From the NCBI GenBank assembly GCA_900768245.1, contig CAAGCE010000168.1:1-8299 (forward strand): DNA of 8,299 nucleotides, read 5' to 3'. This DNA is from Oscillospiraceae bacterium (GTDB taxonomy: Bacteria; Bacillota; Clostridia; Oscillospirales; Ruminococcaceae). Below, in pieces: positions 5,547-8,299 of the stretch (position 1 is its first letter; the number at the start of each line of letters is the position of its first letter). Both the position numbers and the translations under genes were made by a program. The notes under the pieces were generated by a model. That model made no database searches. It was given only the letters and a program-made list of their open reading frames with translations, and was not told where the DNA came from.

Positions 5547-5805
5547 TCGGTTTCCCATTCCTTTGGATATTCAAATCCATATCGCTTCATCTGCCGTGCT
5601 GCCGCAATTTTTCTTGCGGTAAGCTCTTCGGAGCAGCCGAGAGCGAAATATTCCGCAAAAGCAAGGCTGTATTTTTTTACCGCAAGCGGATAATTTCCCG
5701 ACAGAATGTGTGCGGCTCCGAGGTCAAAAAGCAATGCCGCATGATTATTGGAGCAGCAGCCTTCTGCCGCAAACTCGCATTCTTTGAGAACTTCAATAGC
5801 CTTGG
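5528..5805 (-). pseudogene. Frame-shifted C-terminal TPR part of the NB-ARC regulator
   Basis: Just past the stop of the NB-ARC gene, a frame one base away is open and reads RVTKAIEVLKECEFAA, then HAALLFDLGAAHILSGNY and FAEYFALGCSEELTARKIA, ending in a TAA at 5528-5530. The A-x-x-x-L-G-x-x-x-x-x-x-G-x-Y pattern is a good TPR repeat and continues the helical repeats of the upstream protein. There is no ribosome site or ATG at its beginning, so it is not a separate gene. A single missing base near 5815-5830, or a -1 slip, would join the two parts into about 766 residues. The restored end would overlap the relaxase gene tail to tail by 19 bases. Confidence 0.75.
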
Positions 5806-7827
5806 TTACCCTTGAATTTTCGGAAGTGTAGCAGCATAGTTTCTTGCAATGGTGATGAAATCATTATTATAGGCTCGTGTCAGCTTAATGAAAAGGTAAG
5901 CTTCATCCATAAACTCTAAGCCACGTTCGGTTTCACTGTTTTCAATATAAAGCAAGCCGAGATTCATATTTATGTTTGCAAACAGAACAGAATTTGCATT
6001 GCTGTCACATATGGACAGAGCCTTATTCATCATGCTGATAGATTTTGCAGGCTTATCATTTCTGTTCATAGGCAGCATTGCCTTGTTATTCAGAAGCAAT
6101 GCACGATCATTGACAGTACCAAGTGTTTTGTCGGAAAGCAGTTTTTCGGTTTCACTGATAATGCTTTCCATAAGTGAATATTCGTGGTAGTTGTCAAGAA
6201 ATATGTATGCGGCTTCGAGAAAACTCAGATATGAATTGCTGTCGGTATTTCCGATATATTTCATTACATTTCCGATTGCCGAAATGATAGTCGCAGAGTC
6301 GGGCAGCTCAATACCAATGATTTGCAATTTGCTTTTCAAATTGGTGATAAGGGTATCGCAATTATCAAATGTTGGTTTCAAATCAAGCAGGATAATATCC
6401 CTTATCATTGGGTGAAGTGTGATAATATCAGCGTGGATATTTTCAATGAAACCAAGCTCACACAATTCATTTATTCCATTTGTATCATTCAGTTCAAGCA
6501 TTTTTGCAAAATATCTGATACGAACTTCATTAAAGATGATCATATTCCGCATTATGTTCTGATAGCTCTCATCAAGCAGATACAGAGAGAACAGGGAACG
6601 GATATGGTTATAGTAGGTTTCCTTTGCACTAATGCCGTCCTTGCTAATTATTATCTTATCGGCTGATTCGGGATCGACGCTATTCAGGCGCAGATGTTCA
6701 AGAATTTCTTCTGGAGTATGCAGACCTTTTTCAAGGAGCTTTGCTATCATCTCGACAGACAGGGTGTGATGATGAACGGTTTCGATAAGCTCATTGATAA
6801 CGGATTTGTTTTCGTTTGCGTAAGAATAGTATTTGCTCACGAGCTGATACAAATCTTCGGGATTTCCGATAACATCAAGGTTAAAAATATATCCGCAGTC
6901 GATTTTGCTTCGTGTTGTGAAAATCATCTTACAGCCGTAATTGATAAGCGTACTTAGAAAGCTGTCATTTGCAGTATTGAAATTGTCGATGATGATAAGC
7001 GAGTCGCTTCGCAGACTTTTCAGAAAACGGATATGCTTTGTAAATCTGGTGTGTTCATCGTCGGAAAGATTATCACCTGCAAAATCAATATCGGTTATCA
7101 TTTCTTTCAGACTGCTGTGATAATTGAAATACAGAATATTGCGGTATTCTTTCTTGAATTTCTTTGCGTATGCTTTGGCAAATTCGCTTTTGCCGATGCC
7201 TGCGAAGCCTTTTATGAAAACCTTGCTGTGTTCCTGCAAAGTTGTATGAAGTTCGTCAAGTTCCGTATCACGTCCGCAGAAACATCTGCACGGTGCGGGG
7301 ACTTCTGCACCAAATATACACTCCGAAACAGTTATCGCAGATGTCGGAAGTATTGCTTTATCCGCAGGAATGAAAGGTCTGTCTATGGCGGCAAATATCA
7401 CATTTCCGATAAAACGGCAGACTTCGGATTCATCTGTGGTATCAATTTCTGTAAGAATTTCCGATTTCTTTTCTTCGGAAAGAGAATAGTCGTTTGATAC
7501 AAGGGTTACAAGCTCATTGTAAAGATTATTCAGATCATAGACTACATCAACACAGTTATCCTGAAAATCATATCCGATGCTTTCACAGCCGTTATCTCGA
7601 TAAAAATTTATGAGGTCGGCAGGAACAGGGCGGCTGCCTTTTATCCAGCGTGATATTGAAGAGCTTTCAAAAATTTTATCATCGCAGCTGTCATAATATT
7701 CGGAGAATATTCCCGTTATGAGGTCGGTTTGCGTGAATGCACGTTCTCTGTCCTTGGAAATGTGCATATTCTCACGGCAGTTTTCAATGATGATGCTTAT
7801 TACTGTGCTGAAATCCACTCTGCGCAT
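5806..7827 (-). CDS. NB-ARC/TPR (STAND-type) regulator with HTH-like N-terminus, C-terminally frameshifted
   Basis: A 673-residue protein as read. Residues about 30-78 include SSSISRWIKGSRPVPADLINFY, which resembles a Cro/CI-type HTH recognition region. An NB-ARC NTPase follows: FCGRDTEL (183-190), Walker A KGFAGIGKS (206-214), Walker B SLIIIDNFN (276-284), TTRSK sensor (304-308), and a GLPL-like region near HTLSVEMIAKLL (354-365). From about 430 onward are helical TPR-like repeats. STAND proteins act as ligand-gated switches: the TPR part senses, the NTPase hydrolyses ATP or oligomerises, and the N-terminus delivers the output, here probably DNA binding. The start at 7827 has GAAAGGAA five bases upstream; an in-frame TTG at 7872 lacks such support and lies upstream of the predicted -10. 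The reading stops at 5806, but the TPR array continues in another frame to 5528. It is transcribed away from the excisionase-like gene, so it is a plausible controller of the element. Confidence 0.85.
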   Translation of the reverse strand: MRRVDFSTVISIIIENCRENMHISKDRERAFTQTDLITGIFSEYYDSCDDKIFESSSISRWIKGSRPVPADLINFYRDNGCESIGYDFQDNCVDVVYDLNNLYNELVTLVSNDYSLSEEKKSEILTEIDTTDESEVCRFIGNVIFAAIDRPFIPADKAILPTSAITVSECIFGAEVPAPCRCFCGRDTELDELHTTLQEHSKVFIKGFAGIGKSEFAKAYAKKFKKEYRNILYFNYHSSLKEMITDIDFAGDNLSDDEHTRFTKHIRFLKSLRSDSLIIIDNFNTANDSFLSTLINYGCKMIFTTRSKIDCGYIFNLDVIGNPEDLYQLVSKYYSYANENKSVINELIETVHHHTLSVEMIAKLLEKGLHTPEEILEHLRLNSVDPESADKIIISKDGISAKETYYNHIRSLFSLYLLDESYQNIMRNMIIFNEVRIRYFAKMLELNDTNGINELCELGFIENIHADIITLHPMIRDIILLDLKPTFDNCDTLITNLKSKLQIIGIELPDSATIISAIGNVMKYIGNTDSNSYLSFLEAAYIFLDNYHEYSLMESIISETEKLLSDKTLGTVNDRALLLNNKAMLPMNRNDKPAKSISMMNKALSICDSNANSVLFANINMNLGLLYIENSETERGLEFMDEAYLFIKLTRAYNNDFITIARNYAATLPKIQG

Positions 7828-7854
7828 GGCTGTTCCTTTCGTGATTTTTCTTTC

Positions 7855-7883
7855 AGTATAACATAAAATCAATAACTTTTCAA
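7855..7883 (-). promoter_or_regulatory. Promoter of the NB-ARC regulator
   Basis: Minus strand: TTGAAA (7883-7878), 17 bp, then TATACT (7860-7855), preceded by TG one base before the hexamer (extended -10). This is a near-ideal sigma-A promoter, 27 bp upstream of the ATG at 7827. It places the possible TTG start at 7872 outside the transcript. Confidence 0.75.
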
Positions 7884-7897
7884 CAACAATAGTTGTT
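7882..7897. promoter_or_regulatory. AACAAC-AATA-GTTGTT palindrome, likely operator
   Basis: A perfect inverted repeat with 6-bp arms and a 4-bp centre overlaps the -35 box of the NB-ARC promoter by two bases and lies just before the GTCAA repeats of the divergent promoter. Its position would let a dimeric HTH repressor control one or both directions, possibly the NB-ARC protein itself. The binding protein is not known. Confidence 0.5.
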
Positions 7898-7899
7898 AT

Positions 7900-7956
7900 G
7901 ACGTCAATTGTTCGTCAAACAGAAGTCAAATGAAAAATTTTAAATTGAGATACAAT
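7900..7956 (+). promoter_or_regulatory. Triple-GTCAA direct-repeat promoter module, copy 2
   Basis: GTCAA at 7903, 7914 and 7925, an exact 11-bp period, is followed by TACAAT (7951-7956), which begins 26 bp after the start of the last repeat. The same numbers hold at 1354-1410, and the first 33 bases of the two modules differ at only about five positions. The place of a normal -35 box is taken by the last repeat. It would start a transcript near 7963, leaving a short leader before the excisionase-like gene. Confidence 0.68.
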
Positions 7957-7977
7957 GTGGTAAAAGGGAGGTCGGCT

Positions 7978-8232
7978 ATGGATAAAAATATATCAATATC
8001 AGAAGCATACAATTTGATGTTCACAGAATATCCTGATGTAGTAAATATAAAAGAACTTTCCCAAATGCTTGGGATATGTTCAAAAAAGACATATGAACTT
8101 GTACGTTCGGGAGTGATTCCTGTTATTCCCTGTAGCAAGTCTTATAAGATAGCTAAGCTTGATATTATAAAATATATGCTTAGGTCAAATGCAAAAGTAA
8201 GTGCAACCCCTGAGATCAAAACGCAAACATAA
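7978..8232 (+). CDS. Excisionase-like small HTH protein
   Basis: An 84-residue protein whose core, VNIKELSQMLGICSKKTYELVRSGVIP followed by SYKIAKLDIIKYML, is the winged-helix plan of HTH_17/Xis-type excisionases: a helix-turn-helix with an L-x-x-L-G-I-x-x-x-x-x-Y-x-L-V-x-x-G-x-I-P signature, then a short wing. Such proteins bend DNA at element ends and steer a tyrosine integrase toward excision; some act instead as transcription factors. The start at 7978 has GGGAGG six bases upstream; an ATG at 7930 is in frame but lies upstream of the predicted -10 and has no ribosome site. The first 20 residues (up to about FTEYPD) are a short extension before the HTH. It is the last complete gene in the window, and an integrase gene would be expected next. 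Control is probably through the repeat promoter just upstream. Confidence 0.82.
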   Translation: MDKNISISEAYNLMFTEYPDVVNIKELSQMLGICSKKTYELVRSGVIPVIPCSKSYKIAKLDIIKYMLRSNAKVSATPEIKTQT

Positions 8233-8299
8233 ACCATAAAAACAGGTAAAATCAGCAGAAAAAAGTAACGAACCCATCAAAAAAACGCACAAAAACGCC

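Noticed and set aside
5972..7497. Several plus-strand open frames opposite the NB-ARC gene
   Set aside because: All are antisense shadows with no ribosome sites or domains; the minus-strand protein has clear Walker motifs.
7828..7872. TTG start adding 15 residues to the NB-ARC protein
   Set aside because: The predicted -10 (7855-7860) lies within this stretch, and the ribosome site fits the ATG at 7827.
7930..7977. Earlier ATG for the excisionase-like protein
   Set aside because: It lies upstream of the predicted -10 box at 7951-7956 and lacks a ribosome site.
8233..8299. Possible start of an integrase gene or attachment site
   Set aside because: No start codon with a ribosome site and no recognisable repeat in these 67 A-rich bases; the integrase is only expected, not seen.

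Overview
The window looks like an integrated mobilizable element in a Gram-positive clostridial host, most likely a Ruminococcus-type member of the Oscillospiraceae. The basis is AT-rich DNA, AGGAG-type ribosome sites, tightly overlapping genes, and a gene set (TnpW-like peptide, ParM-like actin, coiled-coil HTH protein, MobC, relaxase, excisionase-like HTH protein) that I associate with that group. The genus is inference from gene content.

Layout. Positions 1-1046 hold a minus-strand two-component quorum-type system: the membrane N-terminus of a probable AgrC-like sensor (cut by the window edge) and a complete LytTR response regulator, with a promoter and a paired LytTR-type site upstream. 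This may be host flank or cargo. Positions 1069-1708 contain no intact gene. They hold an inverted copy of the oriT-like sequence found upstream of mobC, a 21-bp-stem terminator, a cluster of TGAC(A/G)TCA-like motifs, a promoter-like module, and a TnpW-like small gene broken by an in-frame stop. From 1705 to 3504 three overlapping or abutting plus-strand genes encode a ParM-like actin ATPase, a ParR-like adaptor and an HTH/coiled-coil protein: a plasmid-style segregation cassette. A structured oriT candidate follows (3507-3631), then mobC and a MOBP-type relaxase (3640-5546). On the opposite strand, ending convergently against the relaxase gene, is an NB-ARC/TPR (STAND) regulator whose C-terminus is in a shifted frame. 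A divergent intergenic region (7828-7977) separates it from an excisionase-like gene. The last 67 bases (8233-8299) are A-rich and show no feature; an integrase gene would be expected just beyond.

How it may work together. The strongest unexplained signal is a 57-bp module found twice, at 1354-1410 (upstream of the tnpW-like/parM genes) and 7900-7956 (upstream of the excisionase-like gene). Each has three GTCAA repeats exactly 11 bp apart, and in each a -10 box starts exactly 26 bp after the start of the last repeat. This looks like a shared activator-dependent promoter that would switch on excision and the segregation/mobilization genes together. The NB-ARC protein, encoded divergently from one copy, is the obvious local candidate for the controlling factor, but the sequence does not prove that link. 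Two lesions (the TnpW stop and the NB-ARC frameshift) suggest that the element is decaying, or that the assembly contains errors.
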